Source: Datnioides undecimradiatus
Lineage: Eukaryota > Chordata > Actinopteri > Lobotiformes > Datnioididae
Assembly: GCA_008933995.1 (NCBI GenBank)
Contig: WARS01000052.1
Span: 4,402,001-4,466,000, forward strand
Direction of reading: 5' to 3'
Length of the DNA stretch: 64,000 nt
Of the stretch, positions 48,769 through 59,633 are shown piece after piece. A program made the position numbers and the translations under genes. The notes under the pieces are model-generated. The model did no database searches. It was not told the origin of the DNA and saw only the letters and a list, made by a program, of their open reading frames with translations. The first letter of the stretch is position 1; every line of letters starts with the position of its first letter.

Positions 48769-50323
48769 GTATTGGTGCAGAGCATGACAGAGTTGCCGCC
48801 CAGCTCTAATGGTCCGTCGAAGCTGAGCTCAGTGGAATTTACAGATGTCCAACACACCCAAACATGCCGGGAGACTTCTGCGCCCCCGAGTCTGATTGAT
48901 TCTTCACCTCAGAATAAATGTAGTATTGAACGTTTTCTCAAAGGAAATGCATTTGTCCTTCTCCCTGCAGCTGCTGTTCTCATAGGTAAGTGTTTTTGAC
49001 TGAAACACAGTGAGTTGTTTGAAGTGATTACGTCTTTTCCAAGAAATTTCAAAATCCATTTTTTCTGAATTTCATACATTGTGCCCATGTAAATTTGGAA
49101 TAAAATATTTCAGGTGGTGCTGCTCACATTTGTCCATCAGAACCAACGTTGCAACAGTTTTTATTTGCATAGTGCTCTGTGTTATGACTTCAGTTTCTAT
49201 GGCATTTTCTCTGGGTAGAAAACCCTCACAGCAACACTGCCATGTTGACCTTTGTTCATATATTCTCTGAGGGATCGGCCTCGGCTTCTCTCTGCAGTCC
49301 TTTAACTTGACAGCCAGAGACATAAAATACTTCACCTTTCCCGGAGAGCTGTTGATGCGAATGCTCCAGATGTTAGTGCTTCATCTGCAGCGTGATTACA
49401 GGTTAGATCCCTGGATGCTGCATTCACATGGACCCACAAATGATACTGGTGGCTATTTACTGAGTTCTACTATCTGTTTGCTGTGTTGGAAAAATGGCCA
49501 CACACAGCTTATAACCTTATTTTAAGTATTTATCTTACTACGCATACACAATAAACTAAAAAAGTGACCCTCCATTTAACACAGCTGTGGGCATGTTCTT
49601 ATTTTAAGCAGAATGATTGCCTTTTCTCGCTGGATTTGCTGAGCAGCATAATATTTGAAACAATCTAAATATAATTCAGTGCAAAATGGCAAAACCAGCA
49701 CCAACTACAACCTAGAATTTATTGTTATAAGCTTCATAGAGAACTTATCAGCAGGTTATGGTGCAGGATTGCATGAAGTTGTATTGATAAAAGTGTATTG
49801 GCATAAGTTTACTATTTTAAATTAAACTAGGTATGATCAACAGCACAATTACTTATGTCACATGAAACGCGGAGTTACATTCAGATGCCGCAGCCTCTGT
49901 TTGTCTCAGGCATGTCATCGGTAGACAAGAGGGCTTATGGGAAAATGGGGCTGTGGACCCTCTGCTATTACACATTGACCACCTTCATGGCTGTATTCAC
50001 TGGCACCATCCTCGTTGTTCGCATCCAGCCAGGGACATCAGCCTCCAACACATCACCGCCCCCTGGGGGTGAAGTGGAGAACGTGCAGACTGTAGATGCC
50101 TTTCGGGATCTGATCAGGTGTCTATCAAAAATAAAGGATCAATCCACTGAACGTGTTAACAAAATAATCATTTTATTTTCTTTTCTTCAGCATAACACAG
50201 TTTATGCCAGAAGTCCTGGTGTTGTCAATCACACTCCAACAGGTGAGTTCAGTTGAGGCTATTGTTTTCTTTATATAACTGTGACGTGTTTATTTTATTC
50301 AGTATAAATGGTTAATATCATGA
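48769..50323 (+). pseudogene. Shortened excitatory amino acid transporter gene (SLC1A7/8/9-like)
   Basis: SLC1 proteins carry glutamate across membranes. Five coding segments join with agreeing splice phases: 48784-48985 (in an exon starting 48769), 49272-49391, 49910-50117, 50191-50242 and 50303-50323. Together they code 200 aa. Family traits: a first membrane segment (GNAFVLLPAAAVLIGIGLGF), then [18 protein letters not shown], then MSSVDKRAYGKMG and CYYTLTTFMAVFTGTILVV, closest to EAAT5 (SLC1A7) as recalled, then FMPEVLVLSITLQQ matching the FP-N-LV--F-Q region. The next exon opens YK, as EAAT5 opens YR, but reaches TGA after six codons. The middle loop, both re-entrant hairpins and the substrate- and sodium-binding helices are missing. 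The PLIVSSLVTG stretch after MLVL is also replaced by a shorter HLQR. An open frame at 50347-50484 (GTSDGEN) may be a decayed later exon. Likely a pseudogene; the boundary at 49391 is the least sure. Confidence 0.68.
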
Positions 50324-50698
50324 CTTCTTACTTAACTACCTGAATAGATGACACAGTGCTGACGTCAGGCACCTCAGATGGGGAGAATATTGTGCAAATA
50401 TGTGGTGCAGATGCATTTACACATTCATTTGTTCATGCATCAGACTTCCTGAATATGTGTGAGGTTGTTTTCAAGTCCCACTGAGTAGTCCCCAACCTCG
50501 GAACCTACCTTATGTTTGTTGACAGAGACCGTTTAAGGACGACCACCAGCGGGCTGGGTGACTGTATCGGCGCTGGTGTAGTGCAAATGCAAAGTTTTGA
50601 CCATTGTTGAACGCTGCTAGCTAAATATTTTGTGGTTTTGTCATGATCAATAGCTCTTCAGTTTAGTTCTGCTTGAAATAAGCCGAGTGTTTTCTTCA

Positions 50699-50737
50699 AA
50701 TAAATACACTGTATAATCTTTTTTTACACAGTTTATT
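50699..50737. terminator. Facing poly-A signals of the SLC1-like gene (+) and admp (-)
   Basis: Plus-strand AATAAA at 50699-50704 and reverse-strand AATAAA (TTTATT on plus) at 50732-50737, the latter 258 bases after the admp stop. The two genes are convergent, so each signal would serve one. The plus-strand signal may be a chance hexamer if the SLC1-like gene is not expressed. Confidence 0.45.
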
Positions 50738-50994
50738 CTGATTGTGTAATAATTCACAACAGAAAACATAGAATATACACATTTACATCTTTCGCAGGAT
50801 ATCACTTCCATCACTGCCATATATTATAATTTATGGATATTTACATATATTACAATGCCACATACGGGGCTCTACACATTATTCACTATTTGCAGTTGCG
50901 ATTTGAAGGGCAGCTGGCTTCATATGTACCACAACCCTGATATAAACTACATTTTTTATGAATATCTGTGCAGCCCAGCACCAGTGACTTGATA

Positions 50995-52804
50995 TCAGTG
51001 GCAGCCACAGCTTCCAGCCACCATGTCATTATACTGTTTCAGCACCACGTTCTCATCATCGTCGAAGTAGAGCAAGTTGATGGAGAAGAGCTTGTCGGGC
51101 ACGCAGCACGGCGTCTCAATGCCTTTAATCAACTTCAGGGCATTGATGATGGACTGGACGGTGGCATGGTTGGTCGGCCTCATGTTCTGACCCAGAGGGA
51201 AGGGGCAGGAGCCTTTGCAGTGATAAGCGTTGTAGCCCCGGGGAGACACAATCCAGCCCGACCAGCCGATCTCCTCGAAGTCGACGTAGAGGGGCAGACG
51301 CTGGCAGGGCATAGACACGCCTTCTTCCTCGCTGTAGTCGGGTAGGGAGCGGGCACTGCGGGAGGATGGACCTGACATGGGGGCCTGAGGCAGGCTGGAA
51401 GTTGTTGTGGTGTCATTTGGGTCTGATGAAGGAAAGGAAAGGGTTTTGTTAGAAAACACAGTATTTTTGCAGTATGCAGTCCAAATGCAAACATAGATTC
51501 ATGTGTGAGTGAACTGAGGTACAACTACTGTGATTTAGGAGGGTTTGATTTAAACCTTCAAAACTGAATTCAGGGAAAGCAAACCAAAACAATTAGAATT
51601 ACAGTTTAGCCAGATGACTTTTAACACATTAACCCCAATCAGATTTCTGGACATAGGGGGCCTGGGTCTTCCCTCGAGTCCTATAACTCCTATTTATAGC
51701 CAGCTATGTATTTCTAACCTGGTAAACCCAAATCTCACCTGTGCTCTCAAGAGTTGTCGAGCGGCGGCCGTCGTCAGTGAACAGAATCAACATGGGCTGT
51801 TTGCTCTGGTGGTGGTTGCGTCCTGAAGCGAAGCGGATCATTTTCATATCCGCCTGGCTTCCCCCCAGGGTCCGGACCACCACATGGAGGCCCAGATTAC
51901 TGCCTTCATCTGCCATCCAGGAGCGGACCTTCATGGGGAGGTTCAAATCAGTCGATTAAAAAACTGAATTCAGGTAGATTGATTGCTCAGATTCCACCTA
52001 CAGACGTTCATGCAGGCCTTAAAGAGAAGCAGGAACTTACTGCTTGTGTAATGGTGAAGACCTCCCAGCCAGTGGAGTGAACTGAGATGAGTCGGGAAGA
52101 CAGCAGCTTCCTCTCTTGTGTGTTGTTGTTTCTGGTGGTGTCAAGCAGCTGATAGACGCTGACCTAAATGAGACAGAGGAGATGAAGGATTACAGTGATG
52201 CCCTAGGGAGAGATGGTGTCTCTTTGAAAAGCAGTTCAGGCAGTTTCACTCAGAGGCACATACCTGGCAGAAATGATGTCTGTGAAAAGTCAGGGTTGCC
52301 TGAGGTCGCAGCTTGAAGAGATGGAGCTCTGCAGTGAGAATCTTTTCAGTTCTGGCAACCGTGGACAAATTGAACCTGTACTCCACCTGTTCACTGCGCA
52401 CTGCAATTGAAAGTTTCATTAGAGGGTTGTACGACATGTATATTTTATCTATAATGCACTATCTACGGTACTGTGTAGTAAACATGCGCAGGCATTAATA
52501 TAATCTTACATTTGTCAAAGAAGCTGCGCACTGTATTCCCCTCCAGCAGATACGGGTCCTTGGTCACACCGTCCACATCAGCCACCGTGTTGTACAGATC
52601 AAGCATGTACTGAGGCGGCTGCTTGTGCCTGTGGATTGCAGGAGGGTCCTCCATACCAAAAACTTCCAAAAGTCTCTTGATGGCAGCTGAACGGACTTCC
52701 TCTGACTCGTTCTCGGCGGTGAAATGATTCTCCGGGTAGTTGAGAGAAGGCCTTGCAGCGGCCGTGCACACCAAAGCAGCGAAGCTGATTACAAACACCA
52801 ACAT
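50995..52804 (-). CDS. admp: Anti-dorsalizing morphogenetic protein, a BMP-family ligand
   Basis: Secreted TGF-beta superfamily ligand made in the dorsal organizer that signals as a BMP and scales the dorsal-ventral axis together with Chordin. Five exons, high to low: 52804-52510, 52400-52264, 52163-52041, 51928-51739 and 51422-50995; 1173 nt, 390 aa plus stop. The start MLVFVISFAALVCTAAA is a signal peptide; a Met 17 codons upstream is in frame but would bury it. The prodomain ends at a furin-type RSAR (about 270-273), leaving a mature ligand of about 117 aa. It has the seven-cysteine knot: CQRL, CKGSC, CC, CGC, ending MVAGSCGCH. The mature part is nearly identical to recalled fish and frog ADMP. 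A TATA box lies at 52907-52914. The next gene upstream, pnhd, runs in the same direction. Confidence 0.96.
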
Positions 52805-52906
52805 CTCGGACGTTTGGGTAGATTCCTGGTACGTAAGTGTCCTTGATCCACGCAACCGGTCAGCAGATTGGAGTTGGAGTGACTGCAGGGTCGTGGAAGC
52901 TCGACT

Positions 52907-52914
52907 CTTTATAT
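52907..52914 (-). promoter_or_regulatory. TATA box of admp
   Basis: Reverse strand reads ATATAAAG, about 105 bases before the start codon at 52804, a normal place for a TATA box with a 70-80 base leader. A CCAAT word lies further upstream at 52998-53002, reading on the plus strand. Confidence 0.7.
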
Positions 52915-53039
52915 CTAATGCTCCCGTTCACTCTCCAGTGCCCCCAAAGCCTCGGTAAACAGCAGTAAAGATGCTATTTGGTCGCAAATGTAAATCACCA
53001 ATCAGCGAATGTAAAGGGAGACTAATGGCGGTGTTAACA

Positions 53040-53047
53040 AGGTGTGA
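53040..53047 (+). promoter_or_regulatory. T-box half-site upstream of admp
   Basis: AGGTGTGA is the standard half-site of Brachyury/VegT-type T-box factors, about 240 bases before the admp start codon. Early mesoderm and organizer genes are commonly T-box targets. One short match may be chance. Confidence 0.35.
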
Positions 53048-54398
53048 ACCCGTTCGGAGATTTTAGCCAGGACCATTGTCTCCACGTCTGGCAATAAAGG
53101 CTCAAATAAACTAAATCCAGCCTTTGAAAAAGCATGGCACGTATCGACGAGTGATTATGATGTTGTGGAATATACTTTTTATCCTGTGATGTTCGGTTTT
53201 GGGGTAGAGTAATGCGAAGAATATGAGCAGAATAAACTTGGAGCTGATCTCTCGAGGAAGTGCACTCACCACGGGAGGTTAACTGCGTCTAAATGAATCC
53301 ATTAATTTAGAATAATGGGCACAGTGTCTTAGGTGGAAACCAATTACTTCGATAAAGGGACGGGTGTCGCTGGCTACACGTCGCGAGATTTACATAACTG
53401 CTTATCCAGTTACAGCTGGATAATCATCAAATTTGCAGTTTTATTTTATTTTTTTTAAAAGAACTCGCGACAGGACTGGCCTCCTGATGGCATCGGCTGA
53501 GGGGGTGAAACGATTAGGTTACCTCCAGACAACGATCTTTAATTCTTTTCCACATTAAATGACAATTTACTTTATATACTTTGCTGCAGTTTGCCAAAGT
53601 TTACACTGATAATAGCTGAAGATCTCTTTAGTTTTGGCTCGCTGATGCAGATACAGAAGTATCCATATATTAGATATGACCATTAAAAATATAAACCCAA
53701 GTTGTCGGTTATTATTTTCATTTGTTCCTCAAAAAAACAACTCAGTTAATTTCTAGGAAACTTTAGAAACGTCTCACTGTGCCATTTGGGTACTTTGATC
53801 TTTACGCACAATTACGCACGAGCTCAAGGTAGATTGACAGTGAAAAAAGTTTGTTTCCCCCCTGTAATAAACATTTAAGACATCAAAGTTTTTTTTCGAC
53901 ATGACACCTCGAAAGCAAGCCATAAAACCTCTTCTCTTAGGATGACAGAAAAGGGAACACAAAAGCGTTGTTTCACACGTTGATACCAAAATAAGGCGCT
54001 ATCAACTGCACGTGTGTTGTTTCAAAGGGACAATTCCTAAAATTGGTGGGCTGTTCAGGTGCTGCTTCTGCGCCGCTTTAAAGCGTCAGCTTGGCTCTTT
54101 GAAACGTTTGACCCAGTTTATTTCAGATTTCATTGATCCGTAGTTTTAAAATCAGGTCACGACTGAACCGATTTACTTGCTGAATATTACATTTGAATAG
54201 CTGAATATATATATTTGAATATTACAGTTATATAATAATTTAAAAAGAGGACTACACATCATCTGCTCTGTGGTAGAATGGCCATTTAAAGGCTTTTTCC
54301 TTGGTTATGTACCAGGGATACGATTCTTCACTTGCGGTTTGAGAATCCTGTGTTGTGCATTGGTTTAGTGACGACTTCTCACAGATTGTTGTATTAAA

Positions 54399-54404
54399 TT
54401 TATT
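54399..54404 (-). terminator. Poly-A signal of pinhead
   Basis: TTTATT on the plus strand reads AATAAA on the reverse, about 175 bases after the pnhd stop codon. Confidence 0.6.
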
Positions 54405-54577
54405 TACAAAATTAGCATTTTTACATATATTACATATAATACAATAGTACTTTAGGGTAGCAGGTTCTTAAAGAAACGATTCAGTATTTGGTGGAGTCAC
54501 CAGTGGGCTGCAGCTCCTTTGAGTTAAAAACTCCTGAGAAGGAATTGGGGGTTGTTTTCCAGTAGAGGGCGCTTTGT

Positions 54578-57500
54578 TCAGTTCTGGCAGAGGCAGGAAG
54601 TGATGGAGAGGACGGTGCGCATCTGCCCGTGTTGGTTGAGGAAGCTGTGGCTCTCGTAGCTCTGGGGAACGCACGAGCTGGACTGTCTTTCAGCCCATAA
54701 GTGGCAGACTTGTGGGTCAGACGGACTCCTGCAGCAGAAAATAGGAAGAACATTAAAATTGATTTTCGGCACCACATTTTCATATTGCTGTCGGTGTCTA
54801 TTGTATTTAATTATGGCCTACTGGTGTTACAGTTAACTTTCGTATGTGCCCTTTTATAGGGGTTTTATGATTCTGATCAAGAATCCGCTGATGTAAGTGT
54901 TTTTTTTACAACTTTATATTATCATATAAAGGCAAGTTAAATAAATCACACATAAATTGTGGGGTGACCGACTCTATTTGTGCTTCAGCTGTGGCACTGC
55001 CCTGAGGTAAAAAGGATTTGGTAGGTGAAAAAAAATGTATACAAACTATTAGACATACATTTTTCAATAACGTCAAACAAGCAGTCTAATGGGACATAAG
55101 ATAGAAGAAGGAACCTTGAAAGAACTGGGCACTTGATTAGATTTGACATTCTCTTGGTGAAACAGAAAATACATTATACTAAATACTAGTCACTGTGTCT
55201 GATCATATCAGCTCTGAAGAAAAGGCCATGATGGCTGTGTAACGTGCTACACTGTGTTATACCCAGCCCTGTCAGAGTTTCTGTATATTATCTTTATTAT
55301 ACCATAAATCTGGGGGGAAACAGCTCTTAACCTTCCGCTGACAACTAACAAACACATATGGTGCAGACAAAAAAAACCACAAACACCACAAAACATATTT
55401 TTACATCGTAGTTAAAAGTTTCCAAAGACACCAAATCTGAAGTTTGGAGAAATTTGTCTGAAATGAGGCACAATACGCACAGAATATTTACATATGACAG
55501 AATAATGCAACCATACAGCTTCATAGAAGAGCTGGATTAGAGGTTGATACAGGATAGTCATGCGATGCTGAACTTCTTAATCTTTTCAAATAATTTGGAT
55601 AAACTGAAACTGCACTGTGAGAAATCTGCCTCAATGTCAGAATGAAGCAGGCGGTATAAAAGGGACATTTGGTGAGGGAATTAAACTAAAAACACCAACG
55701 TGCAGACTGCAGAAAGTGTCAGAGCTAACAGGCAGTTGTTATTGGAAGGGAAGAGGAGGTGTGTGTCTGTGTGTGTGTGTGTAGCAGCTGTGTTCATACT
55801 TACCTGAGAAGGCATCGGTTTCCTGTTGTGCAGCCTCCCAAACATCTGCCCACATCTATTTCCTGTGGAAAATTAGCAACACAGAGAGAGGGCAATCAGC
55901 TCACAGCTGCTCGCAAATATTGACCCAGTTGAGCCGGGGGCCAGCTGCTGTTTAGCATGTTAACTGCTTTGATTCGACACCTGCACGGGCCATTTGTGTT
56001 TGCACAGCGCTCGCACCTTTGGTGCTGAGGCAGAGAAGAATGCAGAATACAACAATTCAGCTTATAATGATTCATAAAAACTTTAATCTGATTAGTTATT
56101 TTGCACATAGTGTGATGTTTATACCACAAATAATTATTTTGATGTTTGTAATATAGAGAAGGTTGTGGACTGTGTTTGTAGTAAGAACTGCAATATGGGA
56201 CATTTGTGAATGACAGAAAGGAGAATAATGAGTCTAAATCCTCATTTTCTACATCACCGCCAAAACAGTTTAAATCCAATTTTAACTGTATTTTCGTGAA
56301 TAAAGATGAGCCGAGATTCCCCTTAAATCTGCCAGTCTATCATGTGTATTGTTGCAGGTTGTGCATGAATAAACATGCAACACATCCTGGAGCCCTTCAC
56401 ACCAGGATGTGTGGTGCCAGCCACTGGCCAGTGGATGAGCTTGATTAAGTGCTGTCTTCCACACATGTGTCTGATGAATAAAGGTACTTCATTACTGTCT
56501 GGCACCCAACTAGACCCCACTCCCCTCGTTTCCTCTCAACTTGATTACAAAAGAAAGTGTGAAACCGGCATCACAAACGATTCACTCTTTAAGTCTTTAG
56601 TATGCCATGCTCAGAGGAAAACATAAATTTGGATTCACATTTTTGGTGTGGATGATCAAGATGATCTATGAGTGCTAGACTTTGGAAAAAGGCCCATGTT
56701 TTTGTGATTGTGTGGAGTTTACACCTACTTTTAGCTTCTCCTCTTTGACTCCATCTGCATGGTGGACTACTTCATAGTAATACTCCACATATGGGACCCG
56801 GTAGCAGCTCTCCTTCAGCTCGCACGCCGCCACCGTCTGGATGAGGTCCGCTTTGTTGGGGGTTTCCACCAGGGCCGAGTCAAACTTAGTGGGGACACAG
56901 GAGAATCCCTCTGTGAATGATTGATAAAGGAAAAACTTCAGAGACATGTGGACAAGAGGTGCATCTCTGTTATAATCTATGATCCCAATGTAAACAAGCA
57001 GAGCTCTGAAACACAGGATCAGCTATGGGATCACTCCCAAACAGATTGATGAGTATTTTAATACTCCTGACAGCAACTTTAGAAACTTTTAAGAAAAGAA
57101 AATGCTCATTTTTCACCACTGAAATAAATTCTTTTCAACTCAGTTTTCTATGTGCTTTAAACTAAATTCTTGAAGTGCTTCCAGAGTGAGGACAAGGGCT
57201 TTGTAAATATAGTGAATGGTGGTGGATTCGGTGTTGGCAGGCGAGGGCTGCTTTGAGAATAGGCCTCCAGGGAAGGATGTATTACATTGTTTTATCAAAA
57301 CCACAAAGTGTAATAAAACCATAAAGGTGCAAAACTTAATTTCCACATATTTTCAGTGACACTCTGTATGAAATCAACTTACATCGTTGAAACCAAATGC
57401 CACTGAAAGTCGACTAATCTAGTTAACTCACTTAGCTCACCCCTCCCTCTGTTGTAATTGGGTATTAATAATTAGAATAACTGACCAACATAATGAATAT

Positions 57501-59251
57501 ATTTTTTAGTTTAATTGTCAATGTTCACTACATCTATCTTTGGGGGGGGGGTGAACACAAACACACACGCACACACACACACACACGCGCACCTGGTGAG
57601 CCCTTGGACCGGGAGCATCCTCCCACGTCTATGACCGTCTCATAGGGCGTCTCGGAGTAGTAGGTCCTCAGTGCGGGGACGCGGATGCACTGACTCAGCT
57701 TGATCTCGCAGTGGCACTCCTCGATGACCTGCACCTCCCGGGGGCCCTCGAACAGAAGCACCCGGTCCACACGCATCCCGGTCGGCTCACACACCTGGTT
57801 CACCCCGCACGAGGGCAGCTGATTCCGCGGCTCCGAGCCCTCTGGAGCAGCAGGTCCGCGCGCTCTCATCTTTTGTAAGGAGAAATAATTATCAGACACG
57901 TCAAAACATGTTTCTGCGTGCTTTACTGTACGTGCTGTTAATTAAGTGATTCTACACCTTTAGTTTATAAGTTTTACAGCTTGGTTTATTAATATTTAGT
58001 AGCATCGCAGAGAATCATTAACATAACACCAATAATAACTACTGATAATTCCATTGTCAATTATAGGGCCAGTAATCTTACATACAACAACAATAATGAC
58101 AGATAAATTCATTATTAAGTGTATTCCTGTTGGAGTTTCTGCTTAACAACCTTGACAGACAATCACAAACCAACAGCGCCCTCTTGTGGCGCCCCACGGT
58201 GACACTTCACTTACCTTTTTGCTCCTGAGAAATTCCAGCATAGAGGAATGTTTGGAGTATTCCTGCTGTCCTGCTTCATGTGTTGGCCTGGATGATCCCC
58301 CACAGTGCGACCTGCACATCCCCACATCAACACTGACAGGACTCCCAGAGATGTCTGTGGCGGGAGAGACATAAACACAAACTGTGATGTCAGACCGCAA
58401 GGGAATAATTATTCTAGTGTTCATGATAATTAATGAAAAGGTTTGTAATTAAACTTTCTGACGGTGTTTGACAAGCAACTGTACATTTAAAAGAAAGTAA
58501 AACTGATGGAAGAATGGTTAAACTGAACATGCTGGTGTAGAGATGTGCTTTACCTTGTCCAATGTAGACAAAGTGGCTCTGTCTTTTGCAGCACACTCTC
58601 TGCGTGAACAGGTTTCTGTGATCTATGTGTTTGCTCAACACTCCAGCCACTAGAAAACACAACAACACACACCAGTTAAAGTCAGTACATTGTTTGCATT
58701 TCAGTTGATCTAGAGAAAATGTAGCTTTTCTGAGTGAATTAAAGCATATTTTCCCAGATGAGCAGATTCAGATCGACGAGATTGCAACGTTTTTAATTTA
58801 AACTGGTCTCTGGTTCAAGATCATTTGTTAATGAGGAGCATATTTAGCAGGGACTATAGGAATGTCTAGAAATCATTCACAATTACAGTATTTCATATTT
58901 TTTACATTTCTATTTATTTTATTTTAGACTGTGCTGTTCATCTGGATGTATTAATATTGAATTTGCATGGAAAACCTTTATTATTTAGCTAAATGGAAAC
59001 TGAATTCACCACACCTTGCAAACATCTCACGCACACACAGTTCCCAGCAACACACCCTCTTCTCAGACTCTTGTTTCTAGTCATATCACAAGCGATAAGC
59101 AAGTATATCCGAGCAGACTGGTATTAGTCCACTTAGTGGATGGCTGCCTCTGGGCACAGTGCAGCAGCAGTAGAATAGAAGAGAGTAAACAGTACTTACA
59201 GGTCAGGTGGAGGGCACACAGGAGGAGAAGGAATGGTCGGGGTACATCCAT
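54578..59251 (-). CDS. pnhd: Pinhead, secreted cysteine-rich embryonic signalling protein
   Basis: Secreted protein with cystine-knot-like modules; in frog embryos Pinhead is a Nodal/FGF/Wnt-induced factor in mesoderm formation, and in tunicates it lies beside and opposes Admp. Seven exons, high to low: 59251-59200, 58649-58554, 58354-58215, 57869-57593, 56910-56729, 55862-55804 and 54728-54578; 957 nt, 318 aa plus stop with all phases agreeing. The start MDVPRPFLLLLCALHLT is a signal peptide; a Met four codons earlier is also possible. Cysteine-rich blocks: RVCCKRQSHFVYIGQG, VGMCRSHCGG, then CGVNQVCEPTGM, ECHCEIKLSQCIRVP, DVGGCSRS, and later DVGRCLGGCTTGNRC, with the end SITSCLCQN. The repeated vG-C--hCgg pattern suggests two related modules. 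The identity rests on this pattern and on the admp neighbour. Confidence 0.88.
55759..55782. repeat. GT microsatellite near pinhead exon 6
   Basis: Short (GT)n run in the intron between the last two pinhead exons, about 20 bases from the exon 6 donor. Confidence 0.85.
57557..57592. repeat. AC microsatellite touching the pinhead exon 4 splice donor
   Basis: An (AC)n tract with CG interruptions starts immediately beside the donor of the exon at 57869-57593. On the coding strand the exon ends CCAG and the intron begins GTGCGCGTGTGTGTG, so the donor itself is part of a GT repeat. Confidence 0.9.
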
Positions 59252-59319
59252 GGCTTTAGTCACAATCCGCTCCTCAGCTGCCAGATCCTGAGTGTCCCTC
59301 TGCTCACTGACTCCTCTGA

Positions 59320-59327
59320 TATTTATA
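59320..59327 (-). promoter_or_regulatory. TATA box of pinhead
   Basis: The reverse strand reads TATAAATA about 70 bases before the start codon at 59251, which implies a leader of roughly 40 bases. Confidence 0.7.
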
Positions 59328-59465
59328 TGGGATCAAGCTTCAGCCCCAAATGTCACCTGAAAACAAGGTCTCAAAGTGGTGCGGAGTCAAAAAAAAAAAG
59401 TGAGAGCTAATCAAATTTCCATGCCGAATGCTTTGTGGGATGGAGTTCTTACAAGCTGGGGCCAC

Positions 59466-59633
59466 TTCAAAGGAAACCTCTCCAGCTTTTCTGTTTCTGC
59501 TGAGAGGGACCCAGTGGCTCGAGTGTGTCGACAGGCCCGAGCTCACCCCAATGAAGTGCTTAAGTAGGCTTGAGCCATTAAAGTGTCGCTCATTCAAAGG
59601 CATTAATCATCTTTTATCTCAGGGGGAAGGTGT
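59466..59633. promoter_or_regulatory. TCF/LEF-like and T-box-like words upstream of pinhead
   Basis: TTCAAAG (59466-59472 and 59593-59599) fits the TCF/LEF core (A/T)(A/T)CAAAG, and AGGTGT (59628-59633) fits a T-box half-site. All lie within 400 bases of the pinhead TATA box. Such words are short and common; their meaning here is inferred from the known Wnt and mesodermal control of pinhead in frog. Confidence 0.3.

Larger units (their letters stand above)
52805..54577. other. Spacer between admp and pinhead
   Basis: Only about 1.8 kb separate the pnhd stop from the admp start. It should hold the pnhd 3' UTR (poly-A signal at 54399-54404) and the admp promoter. No other coding sequence or repeat is recognised. 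Confidence 0.6.

Noticed and set aside
49079-49270. Hydrophobic 63-codon frame considered as a membrane exon of the SLC1-like gene
   Set aside because: The acceptor at 49271 gives a better in-phase match to the first membrane segments (GIGLGF...), leaving this stretch inside the intron.
50968-51345. 125-codon plus-strand frame
   Set aside because: Antisense to the last admp exon, which codes the conserved ligand domain; no independent evidence for a gene.
55896-56279. 127-codon reverse-strand frame in a pinhead intron
   Set aside because: It falls between two well-matched pinhead exons, matches no family and has no sensible splice partners.
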